Assembly (NCBI GenBank): GCA_934086775.1
Contig: CAKOIJ010000003.1
Coordinates: forward strand, 1-57,098
From: an uncultured Bacilli bacterium
GTDB lineage: Bacteria > Bacillota_I > Bacilli_A > RF39 > UBA660
Direction: 5' to 3'
DNA: 57,098 bases
Shown: one piece after another, positions 15,468-24,479 of the stretch
Numbering within the stretch: the first letter of the stretch is position 1
How the letters are laid out: each line of letters begins with the position of its first letter
Notes under the pieces: generated by a model
Database searches by the model: none
The model's input: only the letters and a program-made list of their open reading frames with translations
What the model was told of the DNA's origin: nothing
Translations under genes and position numbers: made by a program

Positions 15468-16694
15468 ATGAAAAAATTATTTAATAACTATAAGAGTTCT
15501 TTTATTCTTTTATTAAGTATTATACTTGGGGCTATAATAGGAATTATTTTTAAAGAAAAAATACTTTTCTTAAAACCTTTTGGAGATTTATTTATTAACC
15601 TATTATTAGTCATAGTACCACCACTTATTTTTTTAACAATTACTACATCTATAGGTAAAATGAATAAACCTAAAAGAACTTTTAAAATTCTATGTAATAT
15701 TTTTATTGTATTTTTTATTACATCTTTAGTTAGTTTATTTATTGGCTTTCTATTTACTAGATTTAATTTAGTTGATGCAAGTAATATAAGAGATATTTTT
15801 AATGGATTAAGTACTGTTAATGTTAACACTGAAAAAGCAGATTTACTGGGAAGAATGGTTAGCACAATAAGTACGAATGATTTTGTTAACCTATTATCTA
15901 AGGAAAATATTGTTGCATTAGTAGTCTTTAGTGTAATTGTAGGCATTGCTATTTCTAGTACAAAAGATAAATCAAAAGACTTTTTAAATGTTCTTATTAG
16001 TATGAATAATGTTATGGAAAGAATTATTAAATACATTATGTATTATGCACCTTTTGGTCTTGGATGTTATTTTGCAGTTTTTACTAGTAATTTTGGTTCT
16101 TCAATTTTAAAGGGTTATTTTAAGACTTTCTTAATATATTTAATAGCTTGCTTATTTGTCTATTTTATTATTTATTCAATTTATGCATTTTTATCAGGAG
16201 GAAAGAGAGGGTTTCATCTTTATTGGAAAAATATTACTCTTCCAACTTTAACTGCTTTATCAACTTGTAGTTCTGCTGCTTCCATTCCAGTAAATATAAA
16301 AGCTACAAAGAATATTGGTGTAGAAGAAAGCATAGTAAACACTACTATTCCACTTGGTACTTCATTTCATAAAGATGGTTCAATCATAGGTAGTGTTTTT
16401 AAAATAATGTTTTTAGTATATTTATTTAATTCAAATATTAATACATCTAAAATAATATTAATAGCTCTTATAAGTACGCTTTTAGTCACTGCAATACCTA
16501 TTGGTGGAGGTACTATATCAGAATTATTTATTATTACTCTTCTAGGTTTTCCAGTAAGTACTTTACCTATTTTAACAGCAATTGCGACTATTATAGACGC
16601 ACCAGCAACTGTACTTAATGTCACTGGTGATACAGCTTCTTCTATGTTAATTTCAAGACTAGTAGATGGAAGAGAATGGCTTAATAAAAAGTGA
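15468..16694 (+). CDS. Dicarboxylate/amino acid:cation symporter (DAACS family)
   Basis: A 408-residue inner-membrane secondary carrier of the GltP/DctA/SstT family, importing an acidic or neutral amino acid or C4-dicarboxylate with Na+ or H+. Eight membrane helices are visible. The reentrant-loop motifs are present: TCSSAASIPV (HP1, serine-rich), PLGTSFHKDGS (in place of the common NMDGT), IGGGTISELF and NVTGDTASSM (helix 8). The His-Lys in the NMDGT position suggests altered cation or substrate preference. GGAG precedes ATG 15468. Substrate not predictable. Confidence 0.9.
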   Translation: MKKLFNNYKSSFILLLSIILGAIIGIIFKEKILFLKPFGDLFINLLLVIVPPLIFLTITTSIGKMNKPKRTFKILCNIFIVFFITSLVSLFIGFLFTRFNLVDASNIRDIFNGLSTVNVNTEKADLLGRMVSTISTNDFVNLLSKENIVALVVFSVIVGIAISSTKDKSKDFLNVLISMNNVMERIIKYIMYYAPFGLGCYFAVFTSNFGSSILKGYFKTFLIYLIACLFVYFIIYSIYAFLSGGKRGFHLYWKNITLPTLTALSTCSSAASIPVNIKATKNIGVEESIVNTTIPLGTSFHKDGSIIGSVFKIMFLVYLFNSNINTSKIILIALISTLLVTAIPIGGGTISELFIITLLGFPVSTLPILTAIATIIDAPATVLNVTGDTASSMLISRLVDGREWLNKK

Positions 16695-16713
16695 GAAAAT
16701 TCTCACTTTTTTA
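16686..16713 (+). terminator. Terminator of the symporter gene
   Basis: Stem AAAAAGTGAGA with TCTCACTTTTT (16686-16696 and 16701-16711), 4-base loop, then T. The stop codon TGA (16692-16694) is inside the 5' arm. The A/T symmetry lets it act in both directions. Confidence 0.85.
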
Positions 16714-16730
16714 AATTGTTATTCTCTTCT

Positions 16731-16787
16731 TTACACCTTTTTGCACCCACTTTTTGAAGAAAATTACACCTTTTTGCACCCACTTTT
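16731..16787. repeat. Two 24-bp direct repeats, 33-base period
   Basis: The same 24 bases occur at 16731-16754 and 16764-16787, differing in nothing; on the minus strand each contains GTGGGTGCAAAAAGGTGTAA. They lie directly downstream of the tag gene, outside its reading frame. The period of 33 bases is a multiple of three, and minus-strand reading gives a repeated KVGAKRC, but there is no start codon or RBS. Origin unknown. Confidence 0.85.
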
Positions 16788-16793
16788 GTTGTT

Positions 16794-17336
16794 TTAATTG
16801 TTTTTGTACAAAAAGCATCCCTTTTCATGGGAATTAATAATGCCTACTGCCTGCAAATAAGAATAAATTATAGTAGAGCCTACAAACTTCATACCTCGAG
16901 TTTTCAAATCATTACTAATTTCATCACTTAAAGGAGATGTAGTTTTATTAATTTCTCTAAAAACTTTACCTTTAGTAAAAGTTTTTAAATAGTTGTAAAA
17001 TGAATTATACTCATTTATTATATTTTTAAAAATTTTAGCATTTTCTATACTAGCATTTATTTTAAGTTTATTCCTTATTACATTCTTATTATTATAAAGT
17101 TCATTCTTTTTAATTTCATCATAATTAATCACTTTATTTATGTTGAAGTTATCATAAGCAAGCCTAAAACTTTCTCTTTTATTAAGAACACATTCCCACG
17201 AAAGTCCGGCTTGAAATGACTCTAAGATAAGCATCTCAAATAAATATAAATCGCTTGTATTTAATACTCCCCATTCATTATCATGATAATCAACGTATTT
17301 TTTATTATTTATATTACACCACTTACATCTATTCAT
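16794..17336 (-). CDS. tag: DNA-3-methyladenine glycosylase I
   Basis: Base-excision repair enzyme that removes 3-methyladenine from alkylated DNA. 180 residues, the normal family length. The Tag hallmarks are present: the zinc ligands Cys4 (MNRCKW), a His in DYHDNEWG, and the C-terminal His and Cys of NSHEKGCF. Also conserved are LILESFQAGLSW and the TSPLSDEISNDL and RGMKFVGSTIIYSYLQAVG helices. It stands alone, read toward the symporter terminator, with 24-bp repeats following its stop. Confidence 0.95.
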   Translation of the reverse strand: MNRCKWCNINNKKYVDYHDNEWGVLNTSDLYLFEMLILESFQAGLSWECVLNKRESFRLAYDNFNINKVINYDEIKKNELYNNKNVIRNKLKINASIENAKIFKNIINEYNSFYNYLKTFTKGKVFREINKTTSPLSDEISNDLKTRGMKFVGSTIIYSYLQAVGIINSHEKGCFLYKNN

Positions 17337-17390
17337 AAAGCATCACTAAAATTATAATATCAGATTTTATTAGTTTTTTCCATAAAAAAA

Positions 17391-18389
17391 TTAATTAAAT
17401 AAACTAATTAACTTTTCTTCATCGCTTTTACTAAAATAAATATTATAAGTATTATTTTGTCTAGTTAAACTATTTTGTGTAAATTCTAAATATTTATCTT
17501 CTTTATTGTATAAAACAATTAAAAAATTACTCATCATAGCATTTATATTATTTGTATATTTTGCTTTCTTTAAAATATTAGTAATATATTTAATCTCTTC
17601 AGTATTTTCTATAGTTTTAAATATTTCATAATTTCTTTCTTCATCTTTAGAACTTAATTTAAGAAGTTCTATTTTAGTTACTTCATTAAGTTTATTTAGA
17701 GTTTTATTGATGTTTTTTTGTGCTATATGTGTATAACAATAATCCTTGTTAAATGGTGCTTTTTTAACTATATTAATATCACTATAGAACGAATCTATCT
17801 CACATTTATAAACATCAAAGAATAATGTTTCATAATATGTATAATTATCTACTGTAATACTTCTTAATCTAAGTCTTGGTATTTTATAATTATATTTTAC
17901 GTTTATAAAATCAAATAAATTAAGTATAATCACTAAAGCCATAGTAAAAAAAATACTTATTATTTTATTATGTTTTAATCTTTTTGTTAATTTAATTATA
18001 CCTAAAATAGTTATTATAATTCCAAGCATTAAGTAAATTAAAGAATTTCTAGTTTCAGAAATTAAAGCATAAACAAAAAATATAATTGAAAATCCCCAGA
18101 CTAGAAGTAATACGGAATAATATAGGTTATTTTTATCATTAAGCTTAGTAGTGTAATCAATTAAAGCATCATAGCTTTTGTTTTCTTCACCATTTAGTAA
18201 ATCATTCACATTAATACCTAGGACTGAACATAGAGGTTTAAATAAACTTATATCAGGCATACATTTACCATTCTCCCAGTTAGACACACTCCTATCAGTG
18301 ACACCTAACTTATCTGCAAGTTCACTTTGCGTTAAACCTCTTTCTTTTCTTTTAATTAAAATAAATTTACCAACTTTCTTTTGGTCCAT
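17391..18389 (-). CDS. XRE family regulator with membrane segments
   Basis: A 332-residue protein. Residues 1-65 form a classic XRE helix-turn-helix (RGLTQSELADKLGVTDRSVSNWENGK). Three or four hydrophobic helices follow at about residues 90-165, then a C-terminal domain of about 160 residues, probably outside the membrane, which I do not recognise. This anchors a DNA-binding domain to the membrane, an arrangement seen in sensors that respond to surface signals. The target genes are not evident; neighbours (tag, an orphan small gene) are unrelated. Start ATG 18389 after AGAGGTGA. Confidence 0.8.
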   Translation of the reverse strand: MDQKKVGKFILIKRKERGLTQSELADKLGVTDRSVSNWENGKCMPDISLFKPLCSVLGINVNDLLNGEENKSYDALIDYTTKLNDKNNLYYSVLLLVWGFSIIFFVYALISETRNSLIYLMLGIIITILGIIKLTKRLKHNKIISIFFTMALVIILNLFDFINVKYNYKIPRLRLRSITVDNYTYYETLFFDVYKCEIDSFYSDINIVKKAPFNKDYCYTHIAQKNINKTLNKLNEVTKIELLKLSSKDEERNYEIFKTIENTEEIKYITNILKKAKYTNNINAMMSNFLIVLYNKEDKYLEFTQNSLTRQNNTYNIYFSKSDEEKLISLFN

Positions 18390-18453
18390 AATTAGTCACC
18401 TCTAGACAAATATATCATATAAAAGAAAATAATAACACGAAACATTTCTTGAG

Positions 18454-18771
18454 TTAATAAATTATTTCATAATCTAAAACACATTTAGTTATAATTACAC
18501 ATTCCTGATTTAATTTATTTTTTATTGTTAATCCAATTTTATTTATAGTACCAGCATCTACATCAAAAACGGTTAATTTAACAATATTTTCTGTAATATA
18601 ACTTTCATCATTTTTTAAATATCCGCCGGTATTTAAACTAATCAAATAATTTACTTTTAGTTCTTTTAATACTTCACTTATAAATAATTTAAAACTGTCA
18701 AAGTCTATAACTAAATTATTATTTTTATCCATTAATCCAAAATAAATATTATAAACACTTTCTTTTTTCAT
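18454..18771 (-). CDS. Small hypothetical protein (105 aa), faintly DUF3574-like
   Basis: The sequence has alternating beta/alpha character: VYNIYFGLMDKNN at the start, a glycine turn LNTGGY, and a final helix then strand (NKIGLTIKNKLNQECVIITK). This pattern loosely resembles DUF3574, a small ferredoxin-like fold, but I am not sure. No signal peptide. It lies 33 bases downstream of csaA, likely the last gene of the ffh-csaA transcript. Function unknown. Confidence 0.5.
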   Translation of the reverse strand: MKKESVYNIYFGLMDKNNNLVIDFDSFKLFISEVLKELKVNYLISLNTGGYLKNDESYITENIVKLTVFDVDAGTINKIGLTIKNKLNQECVIITKCVLDYEIIY

Positions 18772-18804
18772 AGTTCACCCTTAATATTATAAATAATTAT
18801 GTAT

Positions 18805-19131
18805 TTAATATACTCTAGTGCCGCTTAGTACTTGTTGATCTGTAGTTAAAAGAACTACACCACTTTCACTGTCTACTCCCAAAACTAGGACTTCACTTTT
18901 TACTTCACTAATTTTAATTGGCTCAAAATTAATAACACAAATTACTTTTTTACCAATTAAATCTTCAGGTTTATAAATATCGGTTATCTGAGCAGAAGAG
19001 TTTTTTATTCCAAGCTCTCCTAAATCAATTTTTAACTTGTATGCAGGTTTTCTTGCCCCTTTATTTATACTGGCATCTATAATAGTACCTACTCTCATAT
19101 CAACTTTTTTAAATTCATCTATAGTTAACAT
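18805..19131 (-). CDS. csaA: CsaA-like tRNA-binding protein
   Basis: A single tRNA-binding OB-fold domain of 108 residues, as in CsaA and the C-terminal domain of MetRS. Conserved segments: FKKVDMRVGTIIDA, ARKPAYKLKIDLGELGIK, SSAQITDIY and VNFEPIKISEVKSEVLVLG. CsaA of Bacillus acts as a dimeric chaperone-like, tRNA-binding protein linked to protein export. Here it follows ffh (SRP54) after only nine bases, which fits that export link. Start ATG 19131 behind GGAGG. Confidence 0.92.
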   Translation of the reverse strand: MLTIDEFKKVDMRVGTIIDASINKGARKPAYKLKIDLGELGIKNSSAQITDIYKPEDLIGKKVICVINFEPIKISEVKSEVLVLGVDSESGVVLLTTDQQVLSGTRVY

Positions 19132-19140
19132 AAATTCCTC

Positions 19141-20445
19141 CTAAAATGGCATTTTCATATTACCATTTGCAAAACTTCTCATCATTTTTTTCATTTCTTC
19201 AAATTGTTTTAAAAGTCTATTCACTTCTTCCACACTTGTTCCACTACCTTTAGCAATTCTTATTTTTCTACTTGCTTTTAAAATATCTGGATTTCTTCTC
19301 TCTTCTGGTGTCATAGAAAGTATAATTGCTTCTATTCTAGCCATAATTTTTGGATCTATACTTATATTGTTAAGACCCATTTTTCTAGCACCAGGTAATA
19401 ATTTCAACATATTTTCAAGTGGGCCAAGTTTTTTTATTTGTTTAAGCTGGCTTAAAAAGTCTTCTAAATCAAAGTTACCTTTTTTCATTTTTTTTGCAGT
19501 TTTTTTAGCTTCTTCTTCATCAATAACCGAGCTTGCTTTCTCAGCAATACTTAAAATGTCCCCGTAACCTAAAATTCTATCTGCTATTCTGGAAGGAACA
19601 AATTCACTTATTCCATCAAGTTTTTCACTTTCACCTATAAATTTAATAGGTATATTAGTTAAATGCCTTAAACTAAGTGCAACACCGCCTTTGGAATCTC
19701 CATCCATCTTAGTTAGTATTGATCCAGTTATAGGAAGTTTTTCATTAAAACCATTAATAACATTAACAGCATCTTGCCCCATCATAGCATCAATAACTAA
19801 TAGTATTTCATCAGCTTTTACTTCATTATTAATGTTAACAAGTTCTTCCATTAATTTCTCATCAAGTTGTAATCTACCGGCTGTGTCAATAAGTACATAG
19901 TTATACCCTTTACCTTTAGCATATTCTATCCCTCTTTTGCTAATTTGTACAGGATCTCCTTTTCCTTCTTCATAAACTTCAATATTTAATTGTTTACCAA
20001 GTGTTTTTAATTGTTCTATTGCAGCTGGTCTATAAACATCACATGCAATAAACATTGGTTTTTTATTATACTTTTTTCTAACTAAATTTCCAAGTTTACC
20101 TGTAGTTGTAGTTTTACCACTTCCTTGAAGACCACACATTAAAACTACAGTAAAATCTTTAAGTATTAGTTCACTTTGATCTTCTCCTAGTAGTTTAATA
20201 AGTTCTTTTCTTAAAATACTTACAAAAACTTCTCCTGGTTTTAAACTCTTAGCAACTTCTTCACCTAAAGCCTCCTCTTTAACTCTATTTACAAACTCTC
20301 CTACTATTTTATAGTTAACATCAGCTTCTAGTAAAGCAAGTCTAACTTCTCTAACCATTTCACTTATATTTTCTTCATTAATTTTTCCATAACCTTTTAC
20401 TTTAGATATAATACCATCTAACTTTTCACTTAAATTATCAAACAT
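19141..20445 (-). CDS. ffh: Signal recognition particle protein Ffh (SRP54)
   Basis: GTPase that binds signal peptides and 4.5S/6S RNA and delivers ribosomes to the membrane via FtsY. 434 residues: N domain (1-90), G domain with P-loop GLQGSGKTTT (about residues 107-116), DTAGR, TKMDGD and the insertion-box region, then the methionine-rich M domain (from about 300). The C-terminal tail (KKMMRSFANGNMKMPF) is typical. YlxM is not upstream, where many Firmicutes have it. Co-transcribed with csaA. GGGAG precedes ATG 20445. Confidence 0.97.
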   Translation of the reverse strand: MFDNLSEKLDGIISKVKGYGKINEENISEMVREVRLALLEADVNYKIVGEFVNRVKEEALGEEVAKSLKPGEVFVSILRKELIKLLGEDQSELILKDFTVVLMCGLQGSGKTTTTGKLGNLVRKKYNKKPMFIACDVYRPAAIEQLKTLGKQLNIEVYEEGKGDPVQISKRGIEYAKGKGYNYVLIDTAGRLQLDEKLMEELVNINNEVKADEILLVIDAMMGQDAVNVINGFNEKLPITGSILTKMDGDSKGGVALSLRHLTNIPIKFIGESEKLDGISEFVPSRIADRILGYGDILSIAEKASSVIDEEEAKKTAKKMKKGNFDLEDFLSQLKQIKKLGPLENMLKLLPGARKMGLNNISIDPKIMARIEAIILSMTPEERRNPDILKASRKIRIAKGSGTSVEEVNRLLKQFEEMKKMMRSFANGNMKMPF

Positions 20446-20541
20446 GTTATCAATCTCCCTTTTTAATTATATCATTTTTTATTACTTTAATATAGTTCTT
20501 TTTTAACTTTACACATATCTGTAAAATAATGCACATATAAT

Positions 20542-20570
20542 TTGAAATTAAACATTTAATATAGTATAAT
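20542..20570 (+). promoter_or_regulatory. Promoter for the 20596 gene
   Basis: TTGAAA (20542-20547), 17-base spacer and TATAAT (20565-20570); transcription would begin about 20 bases before ATG 20596, leaving room for the GGAGGGTG ribosome binding site. Confidence 0.7.
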
Positions 20571-20595
20571 CATTTATACAGGAGGGTGTTTTTTA

Positions 20596-21267
20596 ATGAA
20601 TAGTGAAACTAAAGAATATATACCTAATTTAACTAGAAGAGAAGTTTTAGTAAGTGATCCAGATCATGAATACATGTTTTTTGATGTACTAAGTGATAAA
20701 ACTTTAATGAGTAAATTTAAGGAAGAATATGTAAAATTATCAAAGGGGCCATTATTATATAAGTTAATAGTAAACAAAATTGATTGGTTCAATTTGGGGA
20801 GTAGTATATATGTTCCTAGTGAAAATGAATTCTTTGAAATGGGATTAGTACCACTTAAAAAATATGTATTTAATTACAAAAAGGTATTTATTGATGACAA
20901 TAGAGATGCTATAAATGCAAATAGATATAAAAAAGTTGTTACAAAGGAAGGAACTTATTATTTATTTATTCCATATGGATTTATTAAAATTGGTAGAACA
21001 TATACTAGTAGCCCGGTTATTAAAGTTTCTGAAGATATATATAATTTAGCAAAAATAAGTGCTGGTAAATTTACTGATGTAACTAAGGATGATATTAGTA
21101 TGTATAGCCAATTCTTTAAAGTAAGTGAAGTTCCATATATGGTTAAAAGTGAGGCTTACATAGAAAAAGAATATAGAAATGGGGACATCACTAATAAAGA
21201 ATATTCATCACTTCTTGAAGAATATACAAGAGAAGAAAAATTAGTAAAATCACTTAAGAAAAACTGA
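20596..21267 (+). CDS. Hypothetical protein (223 aa)
   Basis: Not recognised. A soluble mixed alpha/beta protein with an aromatic-rich middle (KYVFNYKKVFIDDNRDAINANRY, TYYLFIPYGFIKIG) and a charged helical C-terminus (EEYTREEKLVKSLKKN). No signal peptide or membrane segment. It has a near-consensus promoter, a strong RBS and its own terminator, so it is a well-expressed single-gene unit, divergent from ffh. No function can be inferred. Confidence 0.7.
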   Translation: MNSETKEYIPNLTRREVLVSDPDHEYMFFDVLSDKTLMSKFKEEYVKLSKGPLLYKLIVNKIDWFNLGSSIYVPSENEFFEMGLVPLKKYVFNYKKVFIDDNRDAINANRYKKVVTKEGTYYLFIPYGFIKIGRTYTSSPVIKVSEDIYNLAKISAGKFTDVTKDDISMYSQFFKVSEVPYMVKSEAYIEKEYRNGDITNKEYSSLLEEYTREEKLVKSLKKN

Positions 21268-21296
21268 TAAAATTATTATTTTATCAGTTCTTTTAT
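21262..21296 (+). terminator. Terminator of the 20596 gene
   Basis: 11-bp stem AACTGATAAAA/TTTTATCAGTT (21262-21272 with 21279-21289), 6-base loop, then CTTTTAT. The TGA stop (21265-21267) lies in the 5' arm. Confidence 0.85.
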
Positions 21297-21361
21297 TTCA
21301 TTTATAAATTATAAAAACATAGCCATGTAAAGTGGTAAATAAACAATATCCCCCTCTACTT

Positions 21362-21469
21362 TTAAATCTTAGTATGAAGAACATACCTTGTGCCAACATT
21401 TTTCTTATATTTTTCCTTAAATCTATCAATAGAAGTATGTTTTTTATAATTTCCAGACTTAACTAAAAT
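21362..21469 (-). pseudogene. C-terminal remnant of an AAA ATPase with DUF4143 domain
   Basis: A minus-strand frame with no start ends at TAA 21362-21364 and reads about 35 residues: LVKSGNYKKHTSIDRFKEKY, continuing KKNVGTRYVLHTKI. This matches the typical end of the AAA/DUF4143 ATPases common in anaerobes, with K-x-S/H-x-S-x-D-x-F-x-x-K and the final Y-V-L-H-T-K. The rest of the gene is gone. The remainder of 21268-21502 holds nothing recognisable. Confidence 0.55.
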
Positions 21470-21502
21470 TTAACGATTTGACCATATAAAACAATAAAAA
21501 GC

Positions 21503-22543
21503 CTAGTTATTAGTCATTTTATTTTCAATAATTAGTGTTTTCAACATTTTGATTAAATATCTTTTTACTTCTTCATTAACATTATTCATATTTTTAAGTG
21601 TGTTTAAAATATCATTAACATTAAAATCAAAATGTTCATCATACTTCATATTCATAGATTTAATTAAAGATTCTATTACTTCTTTAACTTTATCTCTATC
21701 TAGACTTTCTAGATTAGTAGTAGTACTTTCATGTAATTTTTTGCTCATACTAGATAGTTTACTTGGAATAAAATAATTTCCAAATACTTTCCAAGATGTT
21801 GGATAGTGTTCATACACGAAAGTATTATTACTTTCTACAACGCTATAGTTATCCATGTTTAAAAGTACTCCAACAACTGAAGAGGAAGGTACAATAGTTA
21901 CTAATTTATCTTTAATTTTGTTAAATTTAGAAGAGTTAAATTCTTCTTTTAATAAACCAGGTCCATCAAAATTATAAATTTTTTTAATCCTTTTAAAAAT
22001 ATTATTGTTTGTTTCTAATGAACTTACTAAAGCCAAATTACCGCCTTTACTATGTCCACAAACATAAATGTTTTTATCATTAAACTTAACATTTTGCTTT
22101 AAATAATTAATAGCCATTATTTGTGTATTAGTGGGATAATAATAATAACCTAATCTAAAGTTTTCATACCATCCAATTACTGATCCATCTGTACCTTTAT
22201 ATGAAAATATTGTATTAATACCCATATAAAATATACATGCTCCAAACTGAACTGACTCATTTTTTATATTCACAAAATTTTTGACTCTTAAACTTTTATA
22301 TCTTTTGCTATCTTTAATAGAATTTAGCATTTCATAGGCAATTTTTCCCATTTTACTATAATCATTTTTATCAACTGTTTTTTCTACATATTTAATAAAC
22401 TCAGATATGCTTAATTCCACATTAAAACTTTTTATAGGTAAGTATGAAAGTATAGAGAAAAGTAAAATATCAAGTTCGTTAATATTGACTTCTTCTAAAC
22501 TAGTATTTTTATAAAAATTTAAATAATCTTTTATTGTATACAT
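21503..22543 (-). CDS. Mbeg1-like (DUF2974) alpha/beta hydrolase
   Basis: A 346-residue predicted lipase/esterase-fold protein. Conserved parts of DUF2974 are the N-terminal LDILLFSILSYLPI, the strand SYKGTDGSVIGWYENF, and the nucleophile elbow YVCGHSKGGNLAL, with Ser the likely catalytic residue in GHSKG. FDGPG follows as in lipases. No signal peptide, so cytoplasmic. These proteins are common in gut Firmicutes; substrate not established. Start ATG 22543 behind AGGAGGT. A lipoprotein gene lies upstream in the same direction but ends in its own terminator. Confidence 0.85.
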   Translation of the reverse strand: MYTIKDYLNFYKNTSLEEVNINELDILLFSILSYLPIKSFNVELSISEFIKYVEKTVDKNDYSKMGKIAYEMLNSIKDSKRYKSLRVKNFVNIKNESVQFGACIFYMGINTIFSYKGTDGSVIGWYENFRLGYYYYPTNTQIMAINYLKQNVKFNDKNIYVCGHSKGGNLALVSSLETNNNIFKRIKKIYNFDGPGLLKEEFNSSKFNKIKDKLVTIVPSSSVVGVLLNMDNYSVVESNNTFVYEHYPTSWKVFGNYFIPSKLSSMSKKLHESTTTNLESLDRDKVKEVIESLIKSMNMKYDEHFDFNVNDILNTLKNMNNVNEEVKRYLIKMLKTLIIENKMTNN

Positions 22544-22558
22544 AAGTACCTCCTAATT

Positions 22559-22578
22559 AAAAAACTTCCGAAGAAGTT
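22559..22578 (-). terminator. Terminator of the lipoprotein gene (UUCG loop)
   Basis: AACTTC/GAAGTT stem (22563-22568 with 22573-22578) closed by a TTCG tetraloop on the minus strand, followed by T's. It overlaps the stop codon of the lipoprotein (22577-22579). Confidence 0.7.
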
Positions 22579-23062
22579 AATTAAATTTTACAGTTTTAGC
22601 CCATTCTTTAAATTTAGGTAAATATTTTTCTTTATCTTTAGCATCACAAGAAAAATTAAAAGACCAAAATGCATCATCTGATTTATAATAACTAACAAAA
22701 TGAAAATAAGTTTTACTTTTTTCTTTTTCTTCATATTTATAAAAACTTAAAGTGTCTTGAAGAATTAATTCATAATCCGTTTTTAAACTGTTTAATATAG
22801 TTCCTGCATAGTCAATTACTGTACTATCTTTAGTAAGTTTATCATTGCTATTTTCATATGATTCAAAAGAATTTTTAGTAGCTTTCATTTTTATATTTAT
22901 ATTTTCATAATTAAAAGTGTTTTCTTCATTAGTCATATCCTCTTCCATTGTTATACTGAATTCATTATTAGTATATAGTTTATCTTTTGGTTCATATTCA
23001 CATCCTGCTAAGAAAAAACATATAACTAAAGCTGTAATTCCTAATAATATTCTATTCTTCAC
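22577..23062 (-). CDS. Predicted lipoprotein (161 aa)
   Basis: Begins with a type II signal peptide ending in the lipobox LAGC (Cys21), so the mature protein is lipid-anchored on the outside of the membrane. The mature part is about 140 residues of beta-rich sequence (FSITMEEDMTNEEN, TYFHFVSYYKSDDAFW), resembling small domains that some Firmicutes lipoproteins use to hold a partner, but I cannot name it. GTG start 23062 with AGGTGA six bases upstream. Function unknown. Confidence 0.8.
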   Translation of the reverse strand: MKNRILLGITALVICFFLAGCEYEPKDKLYTNNEFSITMEEDMTNEENTFNYENINIKMKATKNSFESYENSNDKLTKDSTVIDYAGTILNSLKTDYELILQDTLSFYKYEEKEKSKTYFHFVSYYKSDDAFWSFNFSCDAKDKEKYLPKFKEWAKTVKFN

Positions 23063-23142
23063 TTTACTTCACCTATAATAAGTTTAACATACTTTTTATA
23101 AAATATCTATACAAATGTTTTTGGTGTACACTTAATAAAGTT

Positions 23143-23244
23143 TTAGTTATAAACAATTTCATATGGATTTTCAGGATTTCCATTTCCTTTAGACCATATA
23201 GTGTCTTTTTTGATACTAATAACAGTCGTAGAGTGCTCAATCAT
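23143..23244 (-). pseudogene. Possible C-terminal remnant of a surface protein
   Basis: A short frame (ATG 23244 to TAA 23143-23145, 33 residues) ends in the segment WSKGNGNPENPYEI. Endings like GDGTxxNPYxI are common at the C-terminus of exported or pseudopilin-like proteins in gut Firmicutes. It has a weak RBS and is too short to be a complete member, so I read it as a leftover. The rest of 23063-23300 holds no gene. Confidence 0.35.
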
Positions 23245-23300
23245 TTCACATCACTGAGAAATGATTAATCGATCACTAAATTATGATCTTTCAAACATAG

Positions 23301-23345
23301 AAAAAAATAAGGAAGAAAATTAACTGATTTTCTTCCTTTATTTTA
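23301..23345 (-). terminator. Terminator of the MFS operon
   Basis: 10-bp perfect core (23311-23320 with 23327-23336), extended by A/T pairs, 6-base loop; on the minus strand it runs into a T-rich tract. Confidence 0.8.
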
Positions 23346-23369
23346 ATTAACTTGTGAAAAAATATTTTC

Positions 23370-24479
23370 TTAAGAATTAGAATAACCATATTTACCATCA
23401 TCAAATTTTATAAATACATTTATTAGAATGCCTAGTATAGAAACTAAAATAATATAGACTAATTCTACTTTTAAGAAATAAAATATAACTAAAAATATTG
23501 TTCTACCAAAATTATTTAATAATTCTATAAATGTAACATAACTTATAACTGAGTAATTTTTGCCATAACAATATATATTTCTAAGAGTTATAGTGTCTAT
23601 TGAAGAAGAAATAATTCCTTCTATAAAAATAGTAAGTAAGAATATAGTTTTGTTAGTAATAAATAATTTAAGTAAGTAAACTATAGATACTAGTAAAAGG
23701 GATAATGATAGATAATCTTTTTTATTTTTATCCATCATTTTAGATAATAAATAAATATAAACTATACTACCAATACCCGCTACTATATTTATAATACCTA
23801 TAAATTTTAAATTACTTTTTATATTAATATAAATATAAAGGGGGAATAAAGTAATAATAATATATCTTAATTGGTCAAGTAATATAAAAATATAATTTCT
23901 TTTAGGAAATGTTTTTATTACTTCTAAAGTTTTATTTTCATCTTCTATCTTAATATCTTTAATTTTAGTTAGTGGTATTATACTTAAAAGCATTAATACT
24001 ACTACAATTATAGATAGAATATAGTAATTAAATTTTTCTATAATTAAAGCTCCTATGTATGAAGAAAATAAACCACCTATAATAGTAAAAATTGTATAAA
24101 GAGAAGTGTTATCTGTGGCTTTTTTATTTTCAATTATTGAAAGAGCATATGTGTGTCTACCAAGCCAATAAAACATTAAATATGAAGAATAAAGTATTGC
24201 TAATATGATTAAAGAATTCATATAGTTTAAGTAAATATAAGTTACTCCAAACAATAAGGCACTTATAATCATTAATTTAGTATAGGAAAGATTATTTCCT
24301 ATTTTTCTGCCAATAGGAATAAATAATAAACAAAAAGTATATTTATAAATTAAAAATAAAATAATATTGTTTATACTGTAATTATTTTTATATAAAATTA
24401 AAGGAATAAATAATTCAACTAATAATTTAGCGAAGCTAGTTATAAAAATAAACAAGTTATATTTTTTTAAATTAGACAT
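23370..24479 (-). CDS. MFS-type transporter
   Basis: A 369-residue polytopic membrane protein with about 11-12 hydrophobic helices. The cytoplasmic loop after helix 2 (FIPIGRKIGNNLSYTKLM) matches the major facilitator pattern G-x-x-x-D/G-R/K, and the central loop is charged (KTFPKRN). Its best resemblance is to MFS efflux-type carriers; no substrate signature is visible. It overlaps the upstream exported-protein gene by eight bases, suggesting a two-gene unit. Start ATG 24479. Confidence 0.8.
   Translation of the reverse strand: MSNLKKYNLFIFITSFAKLLVELFIPLILYKNNYSINNIILFLIYKYTFCLLFIPIGRKIGNNLSYTKLMIISALLFGVTYIYLNYMNSLIILAILYSSYLMFYWLGRHTYALSIIENKKATDNTSLYTIFTIIGGLFSSYIGALIIEKFNYYILSIIVVVLMLLSIIPLTKIKDIKIEDENKTLEVIKTFPKRNYIFILLDQLRYIIITLFPLYIYINIKSNLKFIGIINIVAGIGSIVYIYLLSKMMDKNKKDYLSLSLLLVSIVYLLKLFITNKTIFLLTIFIEGIISSSIDTITLRNIYCYGKNYSVISYVTFIELLNNFGRTIFLVIFYFLKVELVYIILVSILGILINVFIKFDDGKYGYSNS

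Noticed and set aside
16731..16787. Two-unit CRISPR array
   Set aside because: Only two repeats, 9-base spacing, no cas genes nearby.
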